DNA of 14,806 nucleotides from the NCBI GenBank assembly GCA_938041555.1, contig CALIAC010000032.1, forward strand, positions 1 through 14,806. The letters run 5' to 3'. The translations under genes and the position numbers were made by a program. Shown here in pieces: positions 1 through 6,225 of this stretch. Source of the DNA: an uncultured Candidatus Saccharibacteria bacterium (GTDB lineage: Bacteria; Patescibacteriota; Saccharimonadia; Saccharimonadales; Saccharimonadaceae). The notes below the pieces were generated by a model. That model saw only the letters and a list, made by a program, of their open reading frames with translations. It searched no databases and was not told where the DNA came from. Position 1 is the first letter of the stretch. The number at the start of each line of letters is the position of its first letter.

Positions 1-252
1 GCGAAGGTAGAAACCGGTGATATGGATCCTGTTATTGCCGAGGATGAGATGAGTAGAGCGGCTCGTCCACAGTCAGCCCAGGAAGTAATGCTTACAGATC
101 CCAATGCTGAAAAGGCTAGCATACGCCTTAGTCGTCTTGCTGAGGGCGGCCACGTTGACCCTATAGTAGCAGAGGATCTTCTTAATTCTGGTTTTCATCG
201 CTATACCACAGAAAAGACTTTAGAGCATATAAAACACAAGAACCCTAGATAG
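1..252 (+). CDS. 3' end of an unknown gene with an internal repeat
   Basis: The reading frame is open from the first base, so the gene starts outside the window; 83 residues are visible, ending at TAG 250-252. I do not recognise the family. Two copies of a short motif can be seen: residues 9-15 read DPVIAED and residues 53-59 read DPIVAED, each preceded by a Gly-rich E-x-G-(D/H)-(M/V) run. The codons of the two copies differ, so it is an old protein-level repeat about 44 residues apart, not a recent DNA duplication. The protein is hydrophilic and charged, with no membrane segment. Codon use is more AT-leaning than in the lepA fragment downstream. An in-frame ATG exists at 22, but the repeat unit begins before it, so an upstream start is more likely. 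It could be a lineage-specific repeat protein. Confidence 0.6.
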   Translation, partial: AKVETGDMDPVIAEDEMSRAARPQSAQEVMLTDPNAEKASIRLSRLAEGGHVDPIVAEDLLNSGFHRYTTEKTLEHIKHKNPR

Positions 253-297
253 AAGTATGTAAGCTGCAAGCTATGTATCCCCGTCGTGCCAGCAAGG

Positions 298-306
298 TGC
301 TATAAT
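298..306 (+). promoter_or_regulatory. Extended -10 promoter in front of the lepA fragment
   Basis: TGC followed by TATAAT (301-306) is an exact consensus -10 with the extended TGn element; no -35 match is seen 16-18 bp upstream. The predicted transcription start falls near 313, leaving only about 4 nt before the ATG at 317. There is no Shine-Dalgarno sequence, so the message would be nearly leaderless. Confidence 0.55.
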
Positions 307-316
307 ATAGCTTAAT

Positions 317-1276
317 ATGTCGTTAATAACCGTCCAGCCCCTCCCTGGCTACAAAGAAGTCAAACCCTTCGTCTACGCAGGGTTTTTCCCGGTGTCTAAT
401 GAAGATTATAATGACCTGAAGGAAGCGATTGAGCGACTGAGTCTGAGCGATAGTGCGCTGCAGTTCGAGCCAGAGAATTCACCGGTGCTAGGTTATGGTG
501 TGCGGATTGGCTTCCTTGGCCTCTTGCATATGGATATCATTCGTGAGCGGCTCGAGCGCGAGTATAATTTGGACCTCATCGTCACCAACCCAAGTACCGA
601 CTACCAAGTGAGCTTAACCAATGGCGATGAGCTGGATATCAAGTCTGCTAGCGAATTGCCCGACCCAGCCCAGATCAAGGAGATTCGCGAGCCGTGGATT
701 GATGGTGAGATCGTTGTGCCTCAAGATTACATCGGCGCAGTAATCCAGCTCATCGTTAGCAAGCGTGGTCGGCAAAAGAACCTCAGTTACATCGACGAGC
801 GTGCCCTCATCTCCTTTGCGGCACCACTGGCTAATCTCTTGACGGATTTTTATGACCAACTCAAGTCAGTCACCAGTGGCTACGGCTCGTTTAATTATGA
901 ACTGCGGGGCTACCAAGCGGAGGATTTAGTGCGCGTGGATTTCTACGTGGCAGGTGAGATGGTTGATGCGCTCAGCGTTATGTGTCACCGCTCGGAGTCG
1001 CAGCGGCTGGGGCGCGAGGTGGTGAAGAAGCTCAAGGATGTCGTGCCGCGCCAGAGCTTTGAGGTGGCACTGCAGGCGGCGATTGGTGGGAAGTTTATTG
1101 CCCGCGAAAATATTGGTGCCTACCGCAAAGATGTGACGGGCTATCTCTACGGTGGTGATGTGAGCCGCAAGAAGAAACTCCTTGCCAAGCAAGCTCGCGG
1201 CAAGAAGCGCATGAAACGCTTTGGCAAAGTCGACATCCCCAGCGAAGCCTTTACGGTAATGCTCAAGCGAGATTAA
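317..1276 (+). CDS. lepA: C-terminal half of elongation factor 4 (LepA), GTPase domain absent
   Basis: LepA/EF4 is a ribosome-associated GTPase of about 600 residues. This 319-residue frame matches only its C-terminal half, starting at the P-L-P-G-Y-K-E-V-K-P run that begins domain III (about residue 286 in E. coli LepA). Visible landmarks are GFLGLLHMDIIRERLEREY near residues 65-83, the EFG-C-like fold in the middle, and the LepA-specific C-terminal domain with GGDVSRKKKLLAKQ (about 279-292) and GKKRMKRFGKVDIP. All P-loop and switch motifs of the GTPase domain and domain II are missing. An in-frame stop at 308-310 shows the gap is real in this sequence. Upstream is an unrelated gene end. The frame is intact and well conserved and has a consensus -10 box directly before its ATG, so it may be expressed as a ribosome-binding fragment. 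A recent deletion remnant, or a second copy beside an intact lepA elsewhere, are the alternatives. Confidence 0.85.
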   Translation: MSLITVQPLPGYKEVKPFVYAGFFPVSNEDYNDLKEAIERLSLSDSALQFEPENSPVLGYGVRIGFLGLLHMDIIRERLEREYNLDLIVTNPSTDYQVSLTNGDELDIKSASELPDPAQIKEIREPWIDGEIVVPQDYIGAVIQLIVSKRGRQKNLSYIDERALISFAAPLANLLTDFYDQLKSVTSGYGSFNYELRGYQAEDLVRVDFYVAGEMVDALSVMCHRSESQRLGREVVKKLKDVVPRQSFEVALQAAIGGKFIARENIGAYRKDVTGYLYGGDVSRKKKLLAKQARGKKRMKRFGKVDIPSEAFTVMLKRD

Positions 1277-1293
1277 CAACTAACAGGAGCTGT

Positions 1294-1791
1294 GTGCAAG
1301 TGCAGATACGTTATGATCGATTGGTGGCCGATATAGACAGAGCACTCGTGTATGACAATGTGCCACCTGCAGAGAGAGAGAGCGATTATCGGTATTGGCG
1401 AGCAGTGAGCTTAGCGCGGCTTGCGCTAGAATTGAGCAATGGCAACGATGCGCTTACTCTTGACGGCATGCCAGTGCATTTTACTCGTCACTATGCGGAT
1501 GCACGACGCACGGCGCAGTCAATTGCCCGTGGCCAGTGGGCATACCAAACGCGCGGTAGAGAAGAGGAGATCGCAGCAATGATTAATCATGAGTTTCGAC
1601 CTGAGCAGCAGCTCCAACCAGCATTGATTATTGCGCACAGGCAATATCACGCTGCAACGAAGCCAGATTATATGGGGATGCCTGATTGTGTGCGTATCGG
1701 AGGACGTATGACAGATATCGATCAGTACTCCCAAGAGTTCCTGGAAGACTACTTTCAGATAGATTTAAACAATATCAAGAATAATAGCTAG
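1294..1791 (+). CDS. Unknown soluble protein, about 165 residues
   Basis: No family is recognised. The predicted protein is soluble, rich in Arg, Ala and aromatic residues, mostly helical in character, with an acidic C-terminal end (residues about 140-160) and no signal peptide or membrane helix. It begins 18 bp after the lepA fragment, so the two are probably co-transcribed. A clear AGGAG ribosome site lies at 1285-1289; spacing is 4 nt to the GTG at 1294 and 10 nt to the in-frame GTG at 1300, so either may be the real start. Codon use resembles the other lineage-specific genes here (4288, 4868) more than the conserved ones. Two frames on the opposite strand are shadows. Confidence 0.7.
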   Translation: MQVQIRYDRLVADIDRALVYDNVPPAERESDYRYWRAVSLARLALELSNGNDALTLDGMPVHFTRHYADARRTAQSIARGQWAYQTRGREEEIAAMINHEFRPEQQLQPALIIAHRQYHAATKPDYMGMPDCVRIGGRMTDIDQYSQEFLEDYFQIDLNNIKNNS

Positions 1792-1815
1792 CTTCTTACG
1801 CCACGGGTGAGAAGC
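1791..1815 (+). terminator. Hairpin directly after the unknown gene, weak terminator candidate
   Basis: GCTTCTTAC (1791-1799) pairs with GTGAGAAGC (1807-1815) over 9 bp including one T-G pair, around a 7-nt loop. It begins on the stop codon of the preceding gene. There is no T-run after it, so Rho-independent function is uncertain; it may protect the mRNA end. Confidence 0.35.
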
Positions 1816-1829
1816 CACTCTCTACGATG

Positions 1830-1847
1830 TGCTATCATAAATATGAT
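1830..1847 (+). promoter_or_regulatory. Promoter -10 region of the guanylate kinase gene
   Basis: Two overlapping -10 candidates precede the start. TGC-TATCAT (1830-1838) is an extended -10 whose start point would be near 1845. TATGAT (1842-1847) lies exactly 6 nt before the ATG at 1854, the same spacing as in hrcA. No -35 match and no ribosome site are seen. Either choice gives a leader of fewer than about 10 nt. Confidence 0.4.
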
Positions 1848-1853
1848 ATGACT

Positions 1854-2579
1854 ATGACGAATCTTCAATCACTTATCGAACAGTATCAGCCAACCGAGGC
1901 AGCATGTCGCTTAATTCGTGATGCACGTATTGTGCTGCTCGTTGGCATTTCTGGGGCCGGCAAGGATACGACCAAGCAGCGGTTGCTCACGAGTACCGAG
2001 TTTGCCGATATCGTCTCGTACACCACCCGTCAGCCTCGCCAAAACAAAGGTGTGTGGGAGCAAAAGGGAGTCGACTATCATTATATTGATGAAGCAACTG
2101 CCGCAGAGTTGTTGCAGAGCCGTGCCTTTGTAGAGGCGAAGTTTGTCCATGGGACACTCTATGGTACAGGAGTCAGGCAGATTCAGGATATTCGCGATGC
2201 AGGCAAGATTGCAGTGACGGATATTGATGTGCAGGGCGTTGATGAGTATAAGAAGCTCTCCCCGGGTGTGGTCGCGATATTTCTCTTGCCGCCAAACTTC
2301 CAAGAGTGGCGCCGCCGCCTCAGTGTACGCTATACCTCGCAGGCGGAGTTTGATCGTGAGTGGCCCAAGCGCTACAGCAGTGCAATCCGCGAGATCACTC
2401 ACGCACTCGAAGTCCCATACTACCACTTCGTCATCAACGATGATATCGACGAGACGGCGCGCATTGTGCGGGCGATTGCCTCCAAGCCGGATGTGTATAA
2501 TCGCAAGGATGACGAAGCTCGCTTGGCGGCGCGAGACTTGCTCGATAGCCTCTTGCGCGAGCACCCGGAGCATGTATGA
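1854..2579 (+). CDS. gmk: Guanylate kinase family protein
   Basis: Guanylate kinase phosphorylates GMP to GDP with ATP in purine nucleotide metabolism. Numbering from the ATG at 1854 (241 residues): P-loop GISGAGKDT at 31-39, GMP-binding SYTTRQPR at 55-62 and VDYHY at 73-77, the DIDVQG motif at 123-128, FLLPP at 143-147, and a C-terminal NDDIDET matching the usual VNDDLDE. Compared with standard Gmk (about 200 residues) there is an N-terminal helix of about 20 residues, a short insertion between the TTRxPR and VDY motifs, and a charged C-terminal tail of about 30 residues. In-frame ATGs at 1827 and 1848 are possible starts; 1854 is preferred because of the TATGAT box 6 nt upstream, but this is not certain. 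The stop overlaps the next start by 4 nt (ATGA), so the two genes are translationally coupled. Confidence 0.85.
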   Translation: MTNLQSLIEQYQPTEAACRLIRDARIVLLVGISGAGKDTTKQRLLTSTEFADIVSYTTRQPRQNKGVWEQKGVDYHYIDEATAAELLQSRAFVEAKFVHGTLYGTGVRQIQDIRDAGKIAVTDIDVQGVDEYKKLSPGVVAIFLLPPNFQEWRRRLSVRYTSQAEFDREWPKRYSSAIREITHALEVPYYHFVINDDIDETARIVRAIASKPDVYNRKDDEARLAARDLLDSLLREHPEHV

Positions 2580-4006
2580 GCAAGCCAGCCACGCGCACTG
2601 CCGCTGAGCCAGGTGCTGCCGAGCATAAGCAGCGTTCATCTCTGGCACTGCGCCGGCCAGTGTGGTCGCCCACGGCGTTGGTCGATCAAGGGTTCTTTAT
2701 TTTTGCGGGGGTGGCATCGTTTTGGTTTGTGTGGCTGGTGTGGCGCGAGGGCTGGCACACTGGTGGCTGGTGGCTGGTAGGGTTCTTTGCTGTGGTGTGG
2801 GTGATTACTGCGTATTTTGCGTTGCCGCGCTTGCACCGCATCTTAAGCAGCATTTATGTGCCTAATTATTTCATTGGCCGGACGCGCACCCCAGATGGTC
2901 TCCTTGGCGACCCAGTCAATCTCGCCTTTCGCGGCAGCGAAGCCCAGCTCCACCGTGCCATGACCGCCGCTGGCTGGGCGCTGGCTGATGACGTGACGGT
3001 GCGCTCGTCGTGGCGGATTATCCTCGCCACACTGACCCGCCGCAGCTATCCTAATGCACCAGTCTCGCCCCTAGTGCTATTTGGCCGGCAGCAGGACTTT
3101 GCCTACCAGCAGGAGATTGATGGCAACCCGGGCAAGCGCCATCACGTACGCTTCTGGCGCTGCCCCCAGGGGTGGTTGTTGCCCGGCGGGCATCAGGTGG
3201 ACTGGCTCGCGGCTGGTACGTACGATAAGAGTGTGGGGCTATCAATTTTTACCTTGCAAGTGACGCACAAGATCGACGAAAATACCGACATTGAGCGCGA
3301 CTACGTCGTCAAGACAGTCACGCGTGCGCTTCGTTCGATTGAACTCACGGTGCTGGAGGATTTCTCGACGGGCTACCACTCACGCAATGGGGGTGGAGAC
3401 AACATTATTACCGATGGCGATCTGCCTGTCATCGAGCTTGGCCGTGTCCGCGCCAAAGCAAGCGAAGACGAGGACGTGCCTTCCGATCTGATTCTCGACG
3501 CAACGACGCATGAGACTATGCCTGATGAACACGCTACTCTCATGTCGCAATTTTTGAGCCGCCGCCCACCACAGATCGCTCTTGGAATTATTATGATTGG
3601 CCTGGCGATTGCTGTGGCCACGATGAGTACCTTCTTCGAGATTCTCAACTTTAGCCACTTGCGCATGGAGGTGGTGCGGATTTTTCACGAGAGTGGCCTG
3701 CCGCTGCAGAGTATTGAGAGTGCGACGCATATCGTGGCGACTATCTCAGCCATTGTATCGACAACGTGGATTGGCATTGTAATTTTTCTTGCGGGGCTAA
3801 CCTTCCGCGGCAGCGACCGCTCGCGGATTTTGCTGATGAGCATTGCCAGCCTTGCAGCGGTGATTAGTTCATTTGGGCTGACGATCGGCAGGGTTACATG
3901 GTCGGCTGCTGGCACATTACTCTTCATTGGTGTCAACATCGTCATCGTGCTCATGTTCTCCACCGACGCTGCCCGGCGCTTCACGCGGGCACGCAGCGGG
4001 AAGTAG
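2576..4006 (+). CDS. LssY_C-domain integral membrane protein
   Basis: This 476-residue protein has two membrane helices near the N-terminus (about 39-57 and 64-84) and four near the C-terminus (about 334-357, 384-408, 418-437, 444-462). Between them is a domain matching the LssY-like C-terminal family: DPVNLAFRGSEAQL at 112-125, AAGWALADDVTVRSSW at 131-146, VLFGRQQDFAYQ at 167-178, KRHHVRFWR at 187-195, GTYDKSVGLS at 214-223, and HKIDENTDIERDYVV at 231-245. LssY_C proteins are often linked to envelope or secretion functions, but no biochemical role is firmly established. A low-complexity acidic stretch (about 290-320) links the domain to the C-terminal helices. The start ATG overlaps the gmk stop. 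The His/Arg/Asp-rich core suggests an enzyme or ligand-binding site at the membrane face, which is inference. Confidence 0.8.
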   Translation: MSKPATRTAAEPGAAEHKQRSSLALRRPVWSPTALVDQGFFIFAGVASFWFVWLVWREGWHTGGWWLVGFFAVVWVITAYFALPRLHRILSSIYVPNYFIGRTRTPDGLLGDPVNLAFRGSEAQLHRAMTAAGWALADDVTVRSSWRIILATLTRRSYPNAPVSPLVLFGRQQDFAYQQEIDGNPGKRHHVRFWRCPQGWLLPGGHQVDWLAAGTYDKSVGLSIFTLQVTHKIDENTDIERDYVVKTVTRALRSIELTVLEDFSTGYHSRNGGGDNIITDGDLPVIELGRVRAKASEDEDVPSDLILDATTHETMPDEHATLMSQFLSRRPPQIALGIIMIGLAIAVATMSTFFEILNFSHLRMEVVRIFHESGLPLQSIESATHIVATISAIVSTTWIGIVIFLAGLTFRGSDRSRILLMSIASLAAVISSFGLTIGRVTWSAAGTLLFIGVNIVIVLMFSTDAARRFTRARSGK

Positions 4007-4211
4007 TGGCAGCAGATTTGTAGGTTATACTCGGTGTTATTGCGCTATTTCTACTCTGGTATGGTGAGAGGGGATAGGCTACTCCATCTGATGGAGCTGC
4101 TATTGATTGTGATAATTAACCCCAGCCTCGGGGATAAGAGCTGAATAATCACGAATAATATTTATCCCTATCAATGTTCCAAGGAAGAGGCGACAACAAC
4201 GAGAGGTGTGA
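4007..4211. other. Gene-free stretch after the LssY_C gene
   Basis: No convincing gene. It holds a perfect 6-bp hairpin, CTCCAT/ATGGAG at 4082-4096 with a 3-nt loop, not followed by a T-run, and -10-like words (TATACT 4026-4031; GATAAT after TGT near 4110) with no start codon suitably placed. The long + frame that opens at ATG 4174 runs through a terminator-like hairpin and is probably not translated before 4288. Confidence 0.5.
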
Positions 4212-4240
4212 GAGCTGCCAGAGTTTTGGCAGCTCAAATT
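4212..4240 (+). terminator. Terminator-like hairpin upstream of the first CxxC gene
   Basis: GAGCTGCCA (4212-4220) pairs perfectly with TGGCAGCTC (4227-4235), a 9-bp GC-rich stem with a 6-nt loop, followed by AAATTT. It would end transcription from the gmk-LssY_C unit. It sits 14 bp before a strong promoter, which argues that the reading frame around it is non-coding. Confidence 0.6.
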
Positions 4241-4248
4241 TACTCAGA

Positions 4249-4277
4249 TTGACAACAGGGCAAAAAATCGCTACACT
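4249..4277 (+). promoter_or_regulatory. Strong sigma-70-type promoter of the first CxxC gene
   Basis: TTGACA (4249-4254, exact -35) and TACACT (4272-4277, five of six -10 matches) are separated by 17 bp. The expected start point is near 4284, about 4 nt before the in-frame GTG at 4288. No ribosome site is present, so translation would be nearly leaderless. Confidence 0.65.
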
Positions 4278-4287
4278 ACCTGATATT

Positions 4288-4818
4288 GTGAAAGAGCAGC
4301 TTGATGATAAGTTTAATGATATTGTTAATGGGCTGGGGACTGACCCTGATCTTGATAGTTATATTCCTAAACAATGTCGAGAGTGCCCACAGCTAGCAGG
4401 GATAATAGAGGCGCTCAAAATGGCATGGGAGCAGAATGAAGCGCTGAAGCGTACAGTACTTGAAACAGTAGACAATATTACAACATGGCTACGAGTGCAA
4501 GGCATGTCTGAGGAGGAGATAAAGCAGATCCTAGAAGACCCGGAGCGGCTAGAAGAGGCACGAGCTGAGTATAGGAAGATTGCAGAGATGAAGCTTGCTA
4601 TGGGTGATGCCGCACTCAATCAGCTGGCTCCAGGTATAGAAAGGCAAACAGCAGGCTGTTCTGGAATTATAAAATGTATAAGTTTAGATAGAAAAACAGT
4701 TGCAGAGGTATGTGGCTCACCCGCTGCGCCAGACGGGAAAAACCGCGAAGCGACAGTAGTCGATCGTACTGGCAGAGGTGAACAGGACCCGCCCACGGCA
4801 GACACCCCCAAACAATAA
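4288..4818 (+). CDS. Unknown protein with a CxxC motif, first of two related genes
   Basis: A frame opens earlier at ATG 4174, but GTG 4288 is chosen. A consensus promoter ends just upstream, a terminator-like hairpin lies inside the upstream part, and from GTG the N-terminus lines up with that of the next gene. In both, K-F-x2-I-x2-G-L is followed by P-D and then S-Y-I-P-K-Q-C-x2-C-P. From this start the protein has 176 residues, with the Cys pair at 30 and 33. After it come helical, Glu/Lys-rich segments (about 40-120) and a polar, probably disordered C-terminus (about 145-176). There is no signal peptide or membrane helix. The Cys pair could bind a metal together with later Cys residues or be redox-active; neither is shown. 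The family is not recognised, and the C-terminal half has no counterpart in the smaller relative. Confidence 0.65.
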   Translation: MKEQLDDKFNDIVNGLGTDPDLDSYIPKQCRECPQLAGIIEALKMAWEQNEALKRTVLETVDNITTWLRVQGMSEEEIKQILEDPERLEEARAEYRKIAEMKLAMGDAALNQLAPGIERQTAGCSGIIKCISLDRKTVAEVCGSPAAPDGKNREATVVDRTGRGEQDPPTADTPKQ

Positions 4819-4867
4819 CACACTACGCTAATGATAAATAACCACAGATAAAGGCACAATAGACGCT

Positions 4868-5173
4868 ATGATATCGCGCAATGAATCTCGAAAATTCTAT
4901 AGTATTATCGGTGGGCTTGATGAGCCAGATATATCTGCGGCTTCTTATATCCCCAAGCAGTGCTATGGCTGCCCGCGAGCAGCCGAGCTGCGCCACAGAA
5001 TAGCGATGACAGCCTGGACGTATAGTGATCTCTGGAAAAATTGCTTTGATATTGCAGATGGCGACCCTGAGCTAGGCAAGGCTATTGTGTGTGCTATGGA
5101 TAGGCTCAAGCAGCAGAATCAGCAGGCAAGAGATAAACTGAGCCAGCTCATTGCTCAGTGTAAGGAGCGCTAG
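4868..5173 (+). CDS. Unknown small protein with a CxxC motif, second of two related genes
   Basis: A 101-residue protein whose first 60 residues resemble those of the gene ending at 4818: KF at 9-10, G-G-L at 15-17, PD at 20-21, then SYIPKQC at 26-32 and a second Cys at 35 followed by Pro. The rest is a helical region with a Trp-rich stretch near 50-57 and a Gln/Lys-rich C-terminal helix. Three further Cys residues occur downstream. It starts 49 bp after the first gene. No good ribosome site is seen; AAGG lies 13 nt upstream, and a weak CACAAT -10 candidate ends 7 nt before the ATG. It lacks the long tail of its neighbour. Function unknown; a pair of partner subunits after duplication and divergence is a reasonable inference. 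Confidence 0.65.
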   Translation: MISRNESRKFYSIIGGLDEPDISAASYIPKQCYGCPRAAELRHRIAMTAWTYSDLWKNCFDIADGDPELGKAIVCAMDRLKQQNQQARDKLSQLIAQCKER

Positions 5174-5393
5174 TCTTGATAGGTAAAATAGTGAAAAGAA
5201 ATAGCACAGTGACAGAGGTAGCAACTACCGCATGTATGTTGCTATCACTTTCGCGCTATAAAACAATTGAGAGCGCAATGGTCGAGCGGCGCGATCTTGA
5301 CGGCCAAGGAGCGGAAGGATAGATCGTTGTGACACGTCTCGCTAACAGACGAGGCTTAGCAGCAAGAAATAGGCTATATCTTCCACTAGCTCA
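5174..5393. other. Gene-free stretch with inverted repeats before hrcA
   Basis: No open frame of note and no tRNA or rRNA signature. GGTAGCAAC (5217-5225) pairs with GTTGCTATC (5238-5246) over 9 bp including one G-T pair, with TGA/TCA just outside. A GCGCT/AGCGC pair and a short CTCG/CGAG hairpin follow further right. The first hairpin may end transcription of the CxxC genes, although no T-run is present, or the region may encode a structured RNA. Confidence 0.35.
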
Positions 5394-5420
5394 TTAGCAC
5401 TCTATTGACGAGAGTGCCAA
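5394..5420 (+). promoter_or_regulatory. CIRCE operator of hrcA
   Basis: TTAGCACTC (5394-5402), a 9-bp spacer, and GAGTGCCAA (5412-5420): one mismatch from the consensus CIRCE inverted repeat bound by HrcA. The spacer contains the -35 box TTGACG, so bound HrcA would block RNA polymerase directly. This implies negative autoregulation of hrcA. Confidence 0.92.
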
Positions 5421-5434
5421 CTCTACGCTATAAT
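5405..5434 (+). promoter_or_regulatory. hrcA promoter giving a leaderless mRNA
   Basis: TTGACG (5405-5410) and TATAAT (5429-5434) with an 18-bp spacer. Six bases separate the -10 box from ATG 5441, so the start point falls on or next to the A of the start codon. There is no ribosome site. The upstream in-frame TTG at 5405 is the -35 box itself and cannot be the start. Confidence 0.8.
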
Positions 5435-5440
5435 GCGACT

Positions 5441-6151
5441 ATGACCGAACGGCAACAAGCGATTCTTTCTGCCATCATCGAGCAATACGCCGAGATCGCT
5501 GCCCCTGTGGGGAGCGTGACGCTAGCGAAGCTATTTGGGGTGTCTAGTGCAACCATTCGCAGCGAGATGGCCAAACTCGAGGAGATGGGTTTCGTCAAGG
5601 CGCCGCACACCAGTGCTGGGCGCATCCCCACCAGTAAGGGCTACCGCTTCTATGTCAATGGCATCACCAACGCCCAGATGAGCGAGCTCCCTAGCGGGAT
5701 TGACCGCAGCACCAAGGCTATCGAAGCGCACGTCAACTCACATCTCGATGCAGCCGATCGAGCTATTCGCAGTGCGGTGGATAGCCTCGTTGAGCTCACG
5801 GGTAACCTGGGCTTTGCTACCATCGGCAGTGAGCTTTATATGAATGGTATTAGTCGGCTCTTTAGTCAGCCTGAATTTCTTGAAGGCAAGCATGTTCAAT
5901 CAGTGGCGCATTTGATTGACAATATCGAGCCGTGGCTGCGTGAAGCTCGGCCCAACGAGCCGCTCAATGTCTTCATCGGCAGTGAGAACCCTATCGGCAA
6001 GAGCAGCGATGCGACGCTCATTATTAGTAAATTTCGCTCGCCCTATAGCGACCGCAGCTACATTGGTGTGATTGGACCCATGCGCCAGCACTACCGCCGC
6101 ACCATCGAGCTCGTCAAGCGCACTGGGGTGATGCTGGAGGAGATATTATAA
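5441..6151 (+). CDS. hrcA: Heat-inducible transcription repressor HrcA, shortened form
   Basis: HrcA represses chaperone genes by binding CIRCE. From ATG 5441 the protein has 236 residues. The winged helix at about 1-75 is complete, with SSATIRSEMAKLEEMGFV (35-52) and PHTSAGRIPTSKGYRFYV (55-72). The C-terminus retains GISRLFSQPEF (136-146) and IGVIGPMRQHYRRTIELV (208-225), which match conserved blocks of the effector domain. Usual HrcA has about 340 residues. The missing part lies between the helix ending VELTGNLGFA (117-126) and SELYMNGI (130-137), where the first half of the GAF-like domain and the inserted dimerisation domain normally sit. The frame is intact, and good CIRCE sites stand before hrcA and dnaK, so the short form is probably functional. 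The start is fixed by the promoter 6 nt upstream. Confidence 0.9.
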   Translation: MTERQQAILSAIIEQYAEIAAPVGSVTLAKLFGVSSATIRSEMAKLEEMGFVKAPHTSAGRIPTSKGYRFYVNGITNAQMSELPSGIDRSTKAIEAHVNSHLDAADRAIRSAVDSLVELTGNLGFATIGSELYMNGISRLFSQPEFLEGKHVQSVAHLIDNIEPWLREARPNEPLNVFIGSENPIGKSSDATLIISKFRSPYSDRSYIGVIGPMRQHYRRTIELVKRTGVMLEEIL

Positions 6152-6183
6152 TGGCACGACCACTGTTATTTGCATTGCAATCG

Positions 6184-6192
6184 TGTTATACT
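6184..6192 (+). promoter_or_regulatory. grpE promoter, extended -10
   Basis: TGT-TATACT (6184-6192) is an extended -10 element with no convincing -35. The expected start point near 6199 gives a leader of about 65 nt before the grpE ATG. No CIRCE repeat is present between hrcA and grpE, so grpE is either read through from the hrcA promoter or made independently of HrcA. Confidence 0.45.
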
Positions 6193-6208
6193 ATGGATAA
6201 TAAGACGA

Positions 6209-6225
6209 CTGAGCAACCTGCTCAG
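6209..6225 (+). repeat. Hairpin in the grpE leader
   Basis: CTGAGCA (6209-6215) and TGCTCAG (6219-6225) form a perfect 7-bp stem with a 3-nt loop. It lies 23 nt before the AGGAGG ribosome site (6249-6254) and does not cover it. It may stabilise the leader; no T-run follows. Confidence 0.4.

Noticed and set aside
1911..2648. A 245-codon frame on the - strand across gmk
   Set aside because: It lies wholly over a clear guanylate kinase with all motifs on the + strand; the product has no recognisable domain and no promoter or ribosome site.
4026..4031. TATACT -10-like word after the LssY_C gene
   Set aside because: No -35, no extended element and no gene suitably placed downstream.
4174..4287. 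N-terminal extension of the first CxxC gene, including a second Cys pair
   Set aside because: It coincides with a perfect hairpin and a consensus promoter, and the relative downstream has no such extension.
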